9,799 nucleotides of DNA from CAZBEJ01 sp964521305 (GCA_964521305.1 CAZFQZ010000030.1:1-9799), one strand, 5' to 3'. Positions 1 to 8,146 are shown, counted from the first letter of the stretch. Notes: generated by a model from the sequence alone, not told the origin. Translations and numbers: made by a program.

Positions 1-2
1 GT

Positions 3-485
3 TCTTTTGCCAAAAAAAACGGTTGGCTTGTCGGACTAAAAAACGGCAAATGGCTCGGAGACGACTTTCTCGGGCAAACAACCATGGAAAAAACATGGAT
101 CGGCCTGTCAAAATATACTGGACTCGATGACCCGGGTCTGGATGAACAAATTGTCTTCATACAGCGGGGAGTTGACATTGCAGGTAAAGGAGACTACAGA
201 AGTCTGCCTGTCCACGATGTCGCCAAGCGCGTCAAACTGAATACGGGAAAAAAAATATTTTTCGATCCGAGTCATACGCACGGGCCAAAACTCCGCCATA
301 CCATTGTTAAGGGAGTCATTGAAGCGATGAAAATGAAGGCGGATGACGATATGTACTTGTACGACGGTATTTTGATTGAGGTCGGTAGATCCCACACTGA
401 TACCGAGCAGCATATTACCATCAAAGAACTGGACGAATTGTGTCAGCAGTTGGCCGGATTCAGAGAACTCGTTCCACCAAATTAA
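3..485 (+). CDS. DAHP synthase-like protein, 3' fragment (first step of shikimate pathway)
   Basis: This is the C-terminal ~160 residues of a gene cut by the window edge. The frame is open from base 3, so the ATG at 84 is internal rather than the start. DAHP synthase condenses phosphoenolpyruvate with erythrose-4-phosphate. The segment FFDPSH, followed about 35 residues later by ILIEV and then HTD, fits the late beta strands of the DAHP synthase/KDSA (TIM-barrel) family. In that family the His of (D)xSH, the Glu of xxE and a following Asp bind the metal. IQRG upstream resembles the conserved xxRG strand. It is not a standard copy of type I-alpha or I-beta: the EVHP motif of I-beta enzymes reads EVGRS here, and the Glu-Asp spacing is short. 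A related aldolase of the same superfamily is the alternative, but its position at the head of a complete shikimate operon favours DAHP synthase. It is followed by a 53-nt AT-rich gap before pheA. Confidence 0.72.
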   Translation, partial: SFAKKNGWLVGLKNGKWLGDDFLGQTTMEKTWIGLSKYTGLDDPGLDEQIVFIQRGVDIAGKGDYRSLPVHDVAKRVKLNTGKKIFFDPSHTHGPKLRHTIVKGVIEAMKMKADDDMYLYDGILIEVGRSHTDTEQHITIKELDELCQQLAGFRELVPPN

Positions 486-538
486 AGATTAAAAGTTCGC
501 ATAGTTTTAAAACTTCGAAACGTAAGAAAGAACTATTT

Positions 539-1366
539 ATGAAAAAAATATTATTTCTCGGTCCAGGCGGATCCTATAGTCATTTAATTGCTCAACGGGT
601 TTTTCCGGGAGAATCCTATATCGCATGCAATACGTTTAGCAACATAGTGAAAACGATATTGTCACGGAAGTCACTAATCGGAGTTTTGCCGGTCGAAAAT
701 TCAATAACCAGCGACATACACGAAAACATGGATTTCCTGTTTAATCATGATTTGAAAATAATCGCTGAAGGTTTTTTGAAAATCAATTTGCATCTTATTG
801 GATTGAAAGGTACGCGGTTTGCGGAAATTAAAACGGTCATCAGCCATTACAAAGCGCTTGAACAATGCAGCAGGTTTATCCATAGGCATCTGCTAAAAAC
901 CGAGCAATCACCGAGTACCGCACAGGCCGCATCGACTGTTCTGTCGTTGAATGAAAAGGATAGAGCCGCGATCGGCAGTAAAGAACTATTAAAAAATAAG
1001 TATTTGACGCTTATTAAAGAAAATATAGGTGACGTGAAATTCAATATATCGCGGTTCGTCTTCGTAACGCAGGAAAAATCAGCAATCGCGCCTCCGGTGA
1101 AGAACAAAATTTCCTTCATCTGTACGATCGCGCATCGACCCGGGACGCTCGCGCGCTTCCTGAACGCACTGGCAAGATTAGGCGTCAATCTCACGAAAAT
1201 AGAATCCAGGCCGATCCCCGGAACCGATTGGGAATATCATTTTTGGATCGATCTGGAACTGAATACAACCGTCCAACCACTACAGACCGTATTACATGTC
1301 CTGAGTACGGAAACCACCGGATACAGACTTGTCGGTATCTATGAAATCGGGAAACAATATGAATAA
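539..1366 (+). CDS. pheA: Prephenate dehydratase (monofunctional, with C-terminal ACT domain)
   Basis: Converts prephenate to phenylpyruvate, the committed step to phenylalanine. The protein has 275 residues, usual for a monofunctional enzyme. The N-terminus carries GPGGSYSH (family GPxGxxS), then PVENS near residue 52, SHYKALEQCSRF, and the catalytic-loop motif NISRF with Ser171-Arg172-Phe173. An ACT domain occupies about residues 190-275, with PGTLARFL and the Phe-binding ESRP motif, so feedback inhibition by phenylalanine is likely. Oddities: the family TRF motif is SRF (Thr to Ser, hydroxyl kept), and the Gly usual after ENSxx is Ser. Start: an in-frame ATG at 440 would overlap the upstream gene and add a basic, non-conserved 33-residue tail, so ATG 539 is chosen because the family N-terminus begins there. 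Only a weak purine stretch (AAGAAAG) precedes it. The 3' end overlaps the next start by 8 nt, implying translational coupling. Confidence 0.93.
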   Translation: MKKILFLGPGGSYSHLIAQRVFPGESYIACNTFSNIVKTILSRKSLIGVLPVENSITSDIHENMDFLFNHDLKIIAEGFLKINLHLIGLKGTRFAEIKTVISHYKALEQCSRFIHRHLLKTEQSPSTAQAASTVLSLNEKDRAAIGSKELLKNKYLTLIKENIGDVKFNISRFVFVTQEKSAIAPPVKNKISFICTIAHRPGTLARFLNALARLGVNLTKIESRPIPGTDWEYHFWIDLELNTTVQPLQTVLHVLSTETTGYRLVGIYEIGKQYE

Positions 1367-2477
1367 TACAACTAAGCAATTAACAAACCTTCGCAAAAAA
1401 CTGGATCATATCGATGCGGATATTATTTCATTGCTGGAACAGCGCCAGGATATCTCCGACCATATCGGCGCGGAAAAAAATAAGTTGAAGATGCCGCTCA
1501 CTGACCAAACAAGAGAAAGCGACATCATTACTGCGCTTTCGAAGCTAAGCAGGAATCCTATCCTTAAAAACGGCATTCCGTCAATTTTCCAACCGATATT
1601 CACGCTAAGCAAAGTAAAACGGATACTCTCCGTAGAGAACTCTATTGCATTTAGTCAAATCGGCGTAATCGGCACCGGGCTCATCGGCGGTTCAATCGCG
1701 AAAGCGCTTAAAATGAGAAATTCAGGAATAAAAATAACCGCACTAAATCACCATAGCCAGATAACAGATAAAACGGCCGTCGACAAAATTATACAATCGA
1801 TTAATCAATTGGTCATTGGCTGCGATTTGATTATTCTTGCATCGCCAATACATACCATTATTCCTTTGGCAAAACAGATTCACCGACTATCTCATAAACT
1901 AACGAGCCAACTAACTATTATTGACTGTGCAAGCGTTAAAAGCGAAATAACTCAGGAATTTTCCTATCTGACGAATAATCAAGTTGAATTTATTCCTACT
2001 CATCCTATGGCTGGGTCGGAAAAAAGGGGATATGAGAACAGTGACGGGCTCCTGTTCGTGAATAGACCCTGGATCATCACGCCGCATGACCGAAATACCG
2101 AGCGGTCAGTCAATGACATATACCAATTCGTTAGATTCTTGGGGAGCGACCCGATCGAGATGACGGCGGAGGAACATGATCGGAAAATCGCCTTGGTTTC
2201 GCATCTGGCTTTTCTCATTTCGGTATTGTATTTTTCGTATGTCCTGAAACAGGATAAGACGAGTTTGAAACTGGCGGGACCCGGCTTCCATTCGATAACC
2301 AGATTGGCAAAAGGAAATGCGGATATGCATGAACAGATATTTGCCACCAATAATGAGAATATTGTTAAGCAGTCAAAAGAATTTATTAAATATTTTTCAA
2401 CTATTTTGTCTGAAAAAACAGACGTGAAATCTCTGTTTAGACCGATAGAAAAACAGGCGGAGAAATTATTTAAATGA
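1359..2477 (+). CDS. tyrA: Bifunctional chorismate mutase / prephenate dehydrogenase (T-protein-like)
   Basis: Fusion of an AroQ-type chorismate mutase (about residues 1-90) to a prephenate dehydrogenase (about 100-372). It carries out chorismate to prephenate, then NAD(P)-dependent oxidative decarboxylation to 4-hydroxyphenylpyruvate. The mutase residues match E. coli AroQ with a one-residue offset: Arg12, Arg29, Lys40, Asp49, Arg52 and Glu53. The position expected to hold Gln88 is not clearly conserved (alignment suggests Arg). The dehydrogenase has the Rossmann motif VIGTGLIGGS, THPMAGSE (His215), EEHDRKIALVSHL (His282) and AGPGF with a following TR. No ACT domain is visible. ATG 1359 overlaps the pheA stop and places the mutase helix at the N-terminus; in-frame ATGs at 1329 and 1341 lie deeper inside pheA and add nothing conserved. 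This is the only chorismate mutase in the window, so it presumably feeds PheA too. Confidence 0.94.
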   Translation: MNNTTKQLTNLRKKLDHIDADIISLLEQRQDISDHIGAEKNKLKMPLTDQTRESDIITALSKLSRNPILKNGIPSIFQPIFTLSKVKRILSVENSIAFSQIGVIGTGLIGGSIAKALKMRNSGIKITALNHHSQITDKTAVDKIIQSINQLVIGCDLIILASPIHTIIPLAKQIHRLSHKLTSQLTIIDCASVKSEITQEFSYLTNNQVEFIPTHPMAGSEKRGYENSDGLLFVNRPWIITPHDRNTERSVNDIYQFVRFLGSDPIEMTAEEHDRKIALVSHLAFLISVLYFSYVLKQDKTSLKLAGPGFHSITRLAKGNADMHEQIFATNNENIVKQSKEFIKYFSTILSEKTDVKSLFRPIEKQAEKLFK

Positions 2478-2484
2478 GAAACCT

Positions 2485-3756
2485 ATGAAAATACATATAT
2501 TACCATCAAAGGGGAAAGGCAGTATTTCCATTCCATCATCCAAAAGCCTTACGCATCGGTACTGCATTTTGGCATCGCTTGCTCATGGAACAAGTATTAT
2601 CCATAATCCATTGAAATCCGATGACACAAAATACACACTTGAAGCACTGAAAACTTTTGGAGTATCTATTGAAGAAAAACATAACTCGTTGAAAATCACG
2701 GGAACGAATGGATCATATAATCCAATAAAATCTGACATTTTTCTGGGAGACTCGGGTAGTTCTGCACGATTTTTCATCGGGTTGTCCGCGCTCTCGAATA
2801 AACCTGTAGTTATTGACGGTTCAAAAAGATTGCGCATGAGACCAAACAAGGATTTGTTCAGGGTATTGCAGGAACAGGGAGCGCGTGTCGAATTCATGGA
2901 AAACGATCAACGATTACCTGTCAGGATAGCCTGTAAAAAACTCAAAGGAGGAATCATGGACATATCGGGATCTATAAGTTCCCAATTCATCAGTTCTTTG
3001 CTTATGGTATCGCCGTTCAACCAAGCAAAATCCGTTATCCGAATAATCGACGGTCTCAAATCAAAACCATACGTCGATCTTACCATCCAGGCGATGAAGA
3101 AATTCGGTATCAATGTAACGAACAATCATTACGAATCATTCGAGGTACCAAATAACACACGATATAAAGCAAGGCAAATAACAGTCGAGGGAGATTTTTC
3201 CTCGGCATCGTACTTTATCGTATTGTCGTTTCTTACCGATTCAAATATCAAAATACTGAACTTGAATAAAAATTCCGTACAGGCCGATAAAAAAATACTC
3301 GACTATATCAAATTGCTCGGCGGATCAATCGAGTGGCATGAAGATTCGCTCCTGATCCACGGAACAAAATCGATCAAAAGTGCGGAACTGGACGTTTCCG
3401 ATTGTCCTGATATAGCGCTTAGTTTGGGGATCGTCGGCCCGTTTACCGATAATCGCCTCATACTGAAAGGTACGAAAAATCTCAAGGTAAAGGAATCCGA
3501 CAGGGGTAAGGCATTGGTGGAAAATTTGCGGAAACTGGGTAGTCTCATCGATCTCGATAAAGACAAAATAACAATCTACCGGTCCCATCTGCATAGCGGG
3601 AAAATAAATACCTTTGGTGATCATAGAGTCGCGATGAGTTTCAGCATACTTGGCACCATGATCCCCCAGGGAATCCGGATTGACGACGCGCATGTCGTAT
3701 CGAAATCCTATCCGGAATTTTTCAGTGATCTTAAAAAGTTAGGCTTACATATATGA
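2485..3756 (+). CDS. aroA: 3-phosphoshikimate 1-carboxyvinyltransferase (EPSP synthase)
   Basis: Joins shikimate-3-phosphate and phosphoenolpyruvate to give EPSP, the sixth step of the pathway. At 423 residues it is full length. Family motifs appear in order: SKSLTHR near the N-terminus, LGDSGSSARF (PEP-binding loop), DGSKRLRMRP, SSQFISSLL, GDFSSASYF, DCPDIAL (catalytic Asp), KVKESDR (catalytic Glu in the KES context), GDHRVAMSF and KSYPEFF. In the PEP/glyphosate loop the glycine equivalent to E. coli Gly96 is present. The neighbouring Thr97 and Pro101 positions are Ser and Phe, so this loop is closer to the class II enzymes than to the E. coli type. That says nothing definite about inhibitor sensitivity. 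The start lies 7 nt after the tyrA stop with no clear ribosome binding site, and the TGA stop overlaps the aroK ATG (ATGA). Confidence 0.96.
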   Translation: MKIHILPSKGKGSISIPSSKSLTHRYCILASLAHGTSIIHNPLKSDDTKYTLEALKTFGVSIEEKHNSLKITGTNGSYNPIKSDIFLGDSGSSARFFIGLSALSNKPVVIDGSKRLRMRPNKDLFRVLQEQGARVEFMENDQRLPVRIACKKLKGGIMDISGSISSQFISSLLMVSPFNQAKSVIRIIDGLKSKPYVDLTIQAMKKFGINVTNNHYESFEVPNNTRYKARQITVEGDFSSASYFIVLSFLTDSNIKILNLNKNSVQADKKILDYIKLLGGSIEWHEDSLLIHGTKSIKSAELDVSDCPDIALSLGIVGPFTDNRLILKGTKNLKVKESDRGKALVENLRKLGSLIDLDKDKITIYRSHLHSGKINTFGDHRVAMSFSILGTMIPQGIRIDDAHVVSKSYPEFFSDLKKLGLHI

Positions 3757-4403
3757 AAAAGATCACATCGCTGTTCCTGTGCGGATTCAGATGCACCGGA
3801 AAATCGACAATCGGTCCGATCATAGCTCAAAAATTAAAATGGGAATTTATAGAAATGGACGACGAAATAACAAAAGTTGCGGGAAAGAGTATCGACGAAC
3901 TCACCAACAACGGAACCGACTGGCAGAAATTCAGGCAGATCGAACACGATATTCTGCAAAAATTGGTTGCAAAAAAAAATGCCGTGGTCAGCACCGGAGG
4001 AGGAACCGGAGTCAACACCATTATCAAAAACGGCACGAATATTCCGTTTGGGAGGCTTGAAATGAACCTGTTTACGACAACGCCTTCCGCTCTTATTGTG
4101 GTTCTTCATTCCTCCATGCGCGTTATACGAACGCGGATCGTGAGACAGGAAATGGACAAACCGTTTACGAAACGCCCCATATTGAATGAGGCAAAAGCAA
4201 AAGAGATCTCCACACTTCTGGACAGGTATAAAAACGACCAGTATAGGCAAAAGATCATTTTGATCGATGCGATCGTACAGGACTCGTTGCGCATTTACCG
4301 CCAGAGAATTCCATTGTACGATTTTCTGAGCCCTCACCACATAGACACCGGTAAATTATCAATCGAACAGACCGTTGAACAAATTATGGAATTAATCGTT
4401 TAA
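3753..4403 (+). CDS. aroK: Shikimate kinase, with an unusual insertion before the C-terminus
   Basis: P-loop kinase that phosphorylates shikimate at the 3-hydroxyl using ATP. Walker A is GFRCTGKST (residues 11-19). Shikimate-binding elements are Asp36 in the EMDD segment, Arg61 in FRQIE and STGGG (80-84). The adenine/LID side has Arg141-Pro142. The final RIPLY motif (185-189) and HHIDT follow. The usual DxD motif reads ExD (Glu34, Asp36). The protein is 216 residues, about 40 longer than typical. Part of the excess is roughly 25 residues between the LID RP motif and RIPLY, positions about 157-181, rich in basic and Gln/Asp residues. The rest seems to lie around residues 95-113. There is no frameshift: motifs continue in one frame on both sides. 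The ATG overlaps the aroA stop by 4 nt. This is a bacterial-type AroK, not the archaeal GHMP-family shikimate kinase. Confidence 0.9.
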   Translation: MKKITSLFLCGFRCTGKSTIGPIIAQKLKWEFIEMDDEITKVAGKSIDELTNNGTDWQKFRQIEHDILQKLVAKKNAVVSTGGGTGVNTIIKNGTNIPFGRLEMNLFTTTPSALIVVLHSSMRVIRTRIVRQEMDKPFTKRPILNEAKAKEISTLLDRYKNDQYRQKIILIDAIVQDSLRIYRQRIPLYDFLSPHHIDTGKLSIEQTVEQIMELIV

Positions 4404-4406
4404 ATT

Positions 4407-5234
4407 ATGAGAATCAGCGCAAAAACAAAACTGAGCGTTATCATCGGCGATCCGGTAGACCACTCGCTTTCTCCTGCCATGCATAACGCGGCATATGAAT
4501 CGCTAAATATCGATGACCGGTTCGTATATCTCGGCGCCAGCGTTAAGGTGGAAAACGTAAAAACGGTCGTCGAAGCTGTGAGAGTCATGAACATACGGGG
4601 ATTAACATGCACCATGCCCCATAAGATCGAGATCATGAAATATCTTGATGTCATCGATCCTGCGGCAAAAAAAATGGGCGCGGTAAATACCGTGGTCAAC
4701 GACAACGGAATCCTGAAAGGGTATAACACCGATTGGTTGGGTGCAGTAACGCCTTTGGAAAAGATCACGAAACTGAAAAAGAAGAATGTCGCTATTCTCG
4801 GCGCCGGAGGTGCAGCCCGGGCTATAACCTACGGCATGATCTCAAGAAAGGCGCATGTAACCATATATAACCGCACCGTGAAAAAAGCCGAAGAGCTCGC
4901 GCATGAATTCAACTGTATCGCCAAACCAATGGATCAAATAGACGAAATAAGTAAAGCAGATATCATTATCAATGCGACATCGGTCGGCATGCACCCGAAT
5001 AAAAATATTTTGCCGTTCAACCAGCAACTAATAACCAAGAACCAAATCGTTTTCGATATCATATACGTTCCATACGAAACAAGACTGCTGAAGTTTGCAA
5101 AAGAAAAGGGAGCAACGGTGATCCATGGTTTGGAAATGCTGCTTTACCAGGGTACCGCTCAGTTTGAATTATATACGAACCGAAAAGCACCGGAAACCGT
5201 CATGAGGAAAGTTCTCATGGAATATACGTCATAA
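4407..5234 (+). CDS. aroE: Shikimate dehydrogenase (NADP+)
   Basis: Reduces 3-dehydroshikimate to shikimate. The 275-residue length is typical. The substrate domain has SLSPAMHN (residues 20-27), TCTMPHK with catalytic Lys73, GAVNTV and GYNTDW with catalytic Asp109. The nucleotide domain has LGAGGAARA (131-139) and YNRT (154-157), where Arg156 is the expected ligand of the NADP 2'-phosphate, then NATSVGM. The C-terminal substrate-closing segment has GLEMLLYQG. In the NVTxPHK motif the Asn position is Thr67; Ser is common there in other AroE proteins, so this is not alarming. The start is 3 nt after the aroK stop, again without a Shine-Dalgarno sequence, so reinitiation or coupling with aroK is likely. 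Confidence 0.96.
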   Translation: MRISAKTKLSVIIGDPVDHSLSPAMHNAAYESLNIDDRFVYLGASVKVENVKTVVEAVRVMNIRGLTCTMPHKIEIMKYLDVIDPAAKKMGAVNTVVNDNGILKGYNTDWLGAVTPLEKITKLKKKNVAILGAGGAARAITYGMISRKAHVTIYNRTVKKAEELAHEFNCIAKPMDQIDEISKADIIINATSVGMHPNKNILPFNQQLITKNQIVFDIIYVPYETRLLKFAKEKGATVIHGLEMLLYQGTAQFELYTNRKAPETVMRKVLMEYTS

Positions 5235-5235
5235 T

Positions 5236-5859
5236 ATGAAACCGAAAATCTGCTGCGTAATCACCGGACCAACATTAAATATATTTCTCTCGAACCTGAA
5301 TAAAATCCAGGAGATTGTTGATATGGTTGAACTGCGTATCGATTCAATAAAAAATATCAATCAAAAAGATATCGCGACTATCAGAAAAAATGCTAAAAAA
5401 GAGTGTATTTTCACTTGTCATAACAATAATGCAGTGCAAAAATTGGCTCTTGACCTTGATTTCAGCTATATCGACATAGATCTTAATGAAATAAATACTT
5501 TTGAACCGAAAACAAAATCGAAATTGATTCTGTCGTTTCATGATTTCAAAATAACGCCGTCTTTAAAAAAACTCGAATCAGTAAAAAATAACATGAAGAA
5601 ATTCAAGCCCCATATTATGAAATTCGCGACAATGGTCAATTCAGAAAGGGATACCCATACTCTGATGAAATTCCTTTTGGCTAAAAAACAAAATGAGAAC
5701 ATGATCGTCATCGGAATGGGGAACAAAGGGCAAATCACCAGAATTATTTCGCCATTATTGGGTGGATTTTTAACCTATGCGTCAACGGAAATAACGAAAT
5801 CCGCCCCCGGTCAAATCAAAGTCGATACGTTACGGAAAATATATACACTAATACTATGA
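5236..5859 (+). CDS. aroD: 3-dehydroquinate dehydratase, type I (Schiff-base class)
   Basis: Dehydrates 3-dehydroquinate to 3-dehydroshikimate by syn elimination through a lysine imine. At 207 residues it is short for the family (about 225-250). Expected catalytic and binding residues are visible: Glu32 and Arg34 in VELRID, general base His102 in SFHDF, Schiff-base Lys129 in KFAT, Arg169 in GMGNKGQITRI, and Gln193 in APGQI. The deviation is at the strand IFTCHNNN. Type I enzymes normally have an Arg here followed by an EGG-type loop (E. coli Arg82 region), but here His62 and an Asn-rich stretch replace it. This gene is also more AT-rich and Lys/Asn-rich than aroE before it. It starts 1 nt after the aroE stop and ends in an ATGA overlap with aroB. 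Confidence 0.92.
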   Translation: MKPKICCVITGPTLNIFLSNLNKIQEIVDMVELRIDSIKNINQKDIATIRKNAKKECIFTCHNNNAVQKLALDLDFSYIDIDLNEINTFEPKTKSKLILSFHDFKITPSLKKLESVKNNMKKFKPHIMKFATMVNSERDTHTLMKFLLAKKQNENMIVIGMGNKGQITRIISPLLGGFLTYASTEITKSAPGQIKVDTLRKIYTLIL

Positions 5860-6938
5860 AAACCATAGATCTGGAAATCAGTGTGAATTCGAGACATACG
5901 CGTATATTCATCGGTCATGCGCTTATTGAAAAAATGAGCGGGTTAGTTAACGTTTCTAAATACAGCAGCATTGCAATCATTTCCGATTCCATTGTCGGTC
6001 CATTATATGCCAGCAAACTCAAACAACAATTTATTCAAGATGTTTTAATTCATCTGTTTCCAAGCGGTGAAAATAGCAAGAATTTGAGTATAGCCGAAAA
6101 AATATATAAGGATCTTGCTCATCATGGATTCGACAGAAAATCCCTGATCATTAATCTCGGCGGAGGAGTGACAACCGATCTTGGAGGATTTGTCGCTGCT
6201 ACATACATGAGGGGAATCGAGTCGATCAACATACCAACAACCGTCGAAGGGATGGTTGACGCGTCGATCGGCGGTAAAGTCGGCGTAAACCTAAACCATT
6301 GGAAAAATTATGTCGGCGCATTTCATCAACCAAAAATAATTGTTATGGATATTGATACGCTGGATACTTTATCAATAAGAAATCTTACAGCGGGATTCGG
6401 GGAGATCATAAAACACGGACTTATTGCCGACAAGGAATATTTCGAGTTCGTGACATCCAAAAAACCAAAGGATTTTTGTAAAACCGAGTCGACTGAAATC
6501 ATATCCCGTTCCTCCAAAATTAAAAAAAACATCGTCGAACAAGACGTACACGAATCCGGCAAAAGGAAGTTACTCAACTTCGGACATACGATCGGTCATG
6601 CAATCGAATCATTAAGCTTGGAAACGAAGCATCCGCTTTTGCACGGAGAGGCAGTGGCGATCGGCATGGTCGCGGAAGCAATGATTTGCCAGCTGGCGGG
6701 AATGGTCTCTCCAAAAACACTACAATCAATTGTAGCGGGTATCCGTAATGTTGGGCTCCCAACTAAAATTCCGTTCAGGGTGAAGCAAAATAATCTATTG
6801 GGACTTATTCAAAAAGACAAAAAAAATATTAGTGGGGAAATACAATGGACGTTACTAGAGAGCATCGGAAACGGGATCATCAATCAAAAGGTTTCAAAAA
6901 ATATCCTTAAAAAAGCGCTGGAATATATTTGTAATTAA
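5856..6938 (+). CDS. aroB: 3-dehydroquinate synthase
   Basis: Cyclises DAHP to 3-dehydroquinate using catalytic NAD+ and a divalent metal (zinc in studied enzymes). The length of 360 residues is typical. Visible motifs are SGENSKNLS, INLGGGVTTDLGGFVAATYMRG (glycine-rich NAD-binding segment, GGG at 102-104) and VDASIGGKVGVN. Metal ligands expected from the E. coli enzyme are Glu183 (GFGEIIKHG), His244 (NFGHTIGHAIES) and His263 (HGEAVAIGMV); Lys186 and His248 of the active site are also present. The segment normally written TTLLAQVDSS reads TTVEGMVDAS, a local divergence with the catalytic frame intact. The start overlaps the aroD stop by 4 nt and has no ribosome binding site. Relatives such as 2-deoxy-scyllo-inosose synthase share the fold, but the operon context and motif set point to AroB. 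Confidence 0.95.
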   Translation: MKTIDLEISVNSRHTRIFIGHALIEKMSGLVNVSKYSSIAIISDSIVGPLYASKLKQQFIQDVLIHLFPSGENSKNLSIAEKIYKDLAHHGFDRKSLIINLGGGVTTDLGGFVAATYMRGIESINIPTTVEGMVDASIGGKVGVNLNHWKNYVGAFHQPKIIVMDIDTLDTLSIRNLTAGFGEIIKHGLIADKEYFEFVTSKKPKDFCKTESTEIISRSSKIKKNIVEQDVHESGKRKLLNFGHTIGHAIESLSLETKHPLLHGEAVAIGMVAEAMICQLAGMVSPKTLQSIVAGIRNVGLPTKIPFRVKQNNLLGLIQKDKKNISGEIQWTLLESIGNGIINQKVSKNILKKALEYICN

Positions 6939-6952
6939 TAGATAATAAGACT

Positions 6953-8098
6953 ATGCTCAGATTTTTGACAGCAGGCGAATCACACGGGAAAGGAATAACC
7001 GTTATCATCGACGGCATGCCGGCAAACGTGCCGATTTCCACAAAAAAAATACAGTTCGAACTGCAAAAACGCAGCAAGGATTTCGGAAGAGGCGGCAGGG
7101 GACTGATTGAAACAGACAGGGTGCAGATTTTATCAGGTGTACGTTTCGGGAAAACCATAGGGTCACCAATCGCCCTGTTTATCGAAAACAAGGACTTCAA
7201 AAACTGGGAAGAAAAAATGAGCATCGAAGATAAAGACCAATCCTTCAAAGACAGCATTGCCATAACGCGGCCGAGGCCGGGTCATGCGGATCTGGTCGGT
7301 GTTCAGAAATATGGGTTCGACGACGTCCGAAATGTTTTGGAACGGGCGTCTGCCAGGGAAACCGTAGGTAGGGTTGCAGCCGGTTCGATTTTCAAGCAGA
7401 TGCTCGAAATGTTCGGCATAGAAATTGCGAGCCATACAGTTCAAATCGGTCGGATTACACTTACCCGAACCAATTATGATTTCGAAGATATCAACAAGGT
7501 ATACGATTTGGATCCAGAAATCCGCTGCATAGATAAAATAACATCAGATCTGATGAAACAGGAAATACGAAAAGCCCGCGCTAACAAAGACACACTCGGT
7601 GGAGTCGTCGAAATCTGGGCCGTCAACGTTCCACCGGGTCTCGGAAGTTATGTACAGTATGACCGGAGGATCGACGGACAGATCAGCCAGGCGCTGATGA
7701 GCATCCCGTCCGTAAAAGCAGTCGAAATAGGGACCGGTATCGATAACGCAAGACTGCACGGATCCAAGGTGCAGGACGAAATATTTTATCTGAAAGATAA
7801 AGGATATTATAGGAAAACAAACAGAGCAGGAGGAATCGAGGGTGGCGTTACAAATGGGATGTCGATCGTATGTCGCGCGTATCACAAACCAATCTCCACC
7901 ATCTACAAACCGCTTCAAACAGTGGATATCAGAACTAAACAGCAGGTCAAGGCGACGGTCGAACGCTCTGATATCTGCGTGGTACCCCGCGCAGGTGTAA
8001 TTAGCGAAAGCATGCTGGCATTCATTATTGCTCAAAACATACTTGAAAAGTCTGGCAAAGATACTGTTATTGAAATAAAGAAATCAGTTCGCAATTAA
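6953..8098 (+). CDS. aroC: Chorismate synthase (last gene of the aro operon)
   Basis: Converts EPSP to chorismate with reduced FMN as cofactor. At 381 residues it lies within the family range. Motifs: TAGESHG (6-12, active-site His11), FGRGGRGLIETDRVQILSG, GKTIGSPIAL, RPGHAD (active-site His111), RASARETVGRVAAG, RAGGIEGGVTNG (FMN/substrate site), and the C-terminal segment with VERSDICVVPRAGV. The start follows aroB by 14 nt; the upstream sequence is AT-rich with no clear Shine-Dalgarno. No intrinsic terminator is seen directly after the TAA. The first one downstream is the hairpin at 8232-8253, which belongs to the attenuator of the next operon. Confidence 0.97.
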   Translation: MLRFLTAGESHGKGITVIIDGMPANVPISTKKIQFELQKRSKDFGRGGRGLIETDRVQILSGVRFGKTIGSPIALFIENKDFKNWEEKMSIEDKDQSFKDSIAITRPRPGHADLVGVQKYGFDDVRNVLERASARETVGRVAAGSIFKQMLEMFGIEIASHTVQIGRITLTRTNYDFEDINKVYDLDPEIRCIDKITSDLMKQEIRKARANKDTLGGVVEIWAVNVPPGLGSYVQYDRRIDGQISQALMSIPSVKAVEIGTGIDNARLHGSKVQDEIFYLKDKGYYRKTNRAGGIEGGVTNGMSIVCRAYHKPISTIYKPLQTVDIRTKQQVKATVERSDICVVPRAGVISESMLAFIIAQNILEKSGKDTVIEIKKSVRN

Positions 8099-8108
8099 TT
8101 TTCACCTC

Positions 8109-8137
8109 TTGCAATTTATCCTCATCTTTGTTATGAT
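8109..8137 (+). promoter_or_regulatory. Sigma70-type promoter for the leader peptide/aminotransferase/ilvB operon
   Basis: A -35 element TTGCAA (8109-8114, 4 of 6 matches to TTGACA) and a -10 element TATGAT (8132-8137, 5 of 6 matches to TATAAT) are separated by exactly 17 nt. They lie in the non-coding gap just after aroC. The predicted start is near 8144, giving a terminated leader RNA of about 110 nt. A poorer alternative, TTGAAA (8070-8075) with ATTAAT (8094-8099) and an 18-nt spacer, would start near 8106 and give the leader peptide a normal ~40-nt 5' UTR. The choice between them is unproven. Confidence 0.55.
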
Positions 8138-8146
8138 TAGAAAATT

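Noticed and set aside
503..514. Perfect 12-bp palindrome AGTTTTAAAACT before pheA
   Set aside because: It is AT-rich in an AT-rich gap, has no T-tract or known operator pattern, and is plausible by chance.
440..538. Upstream ATG for pheA giving 33 extra residues
   Set aside because: It overlaps the upstream gene by 46 nt, is very basic and low in complexity, and the conserved prephenate dehydratase N-terminus starts at 539.
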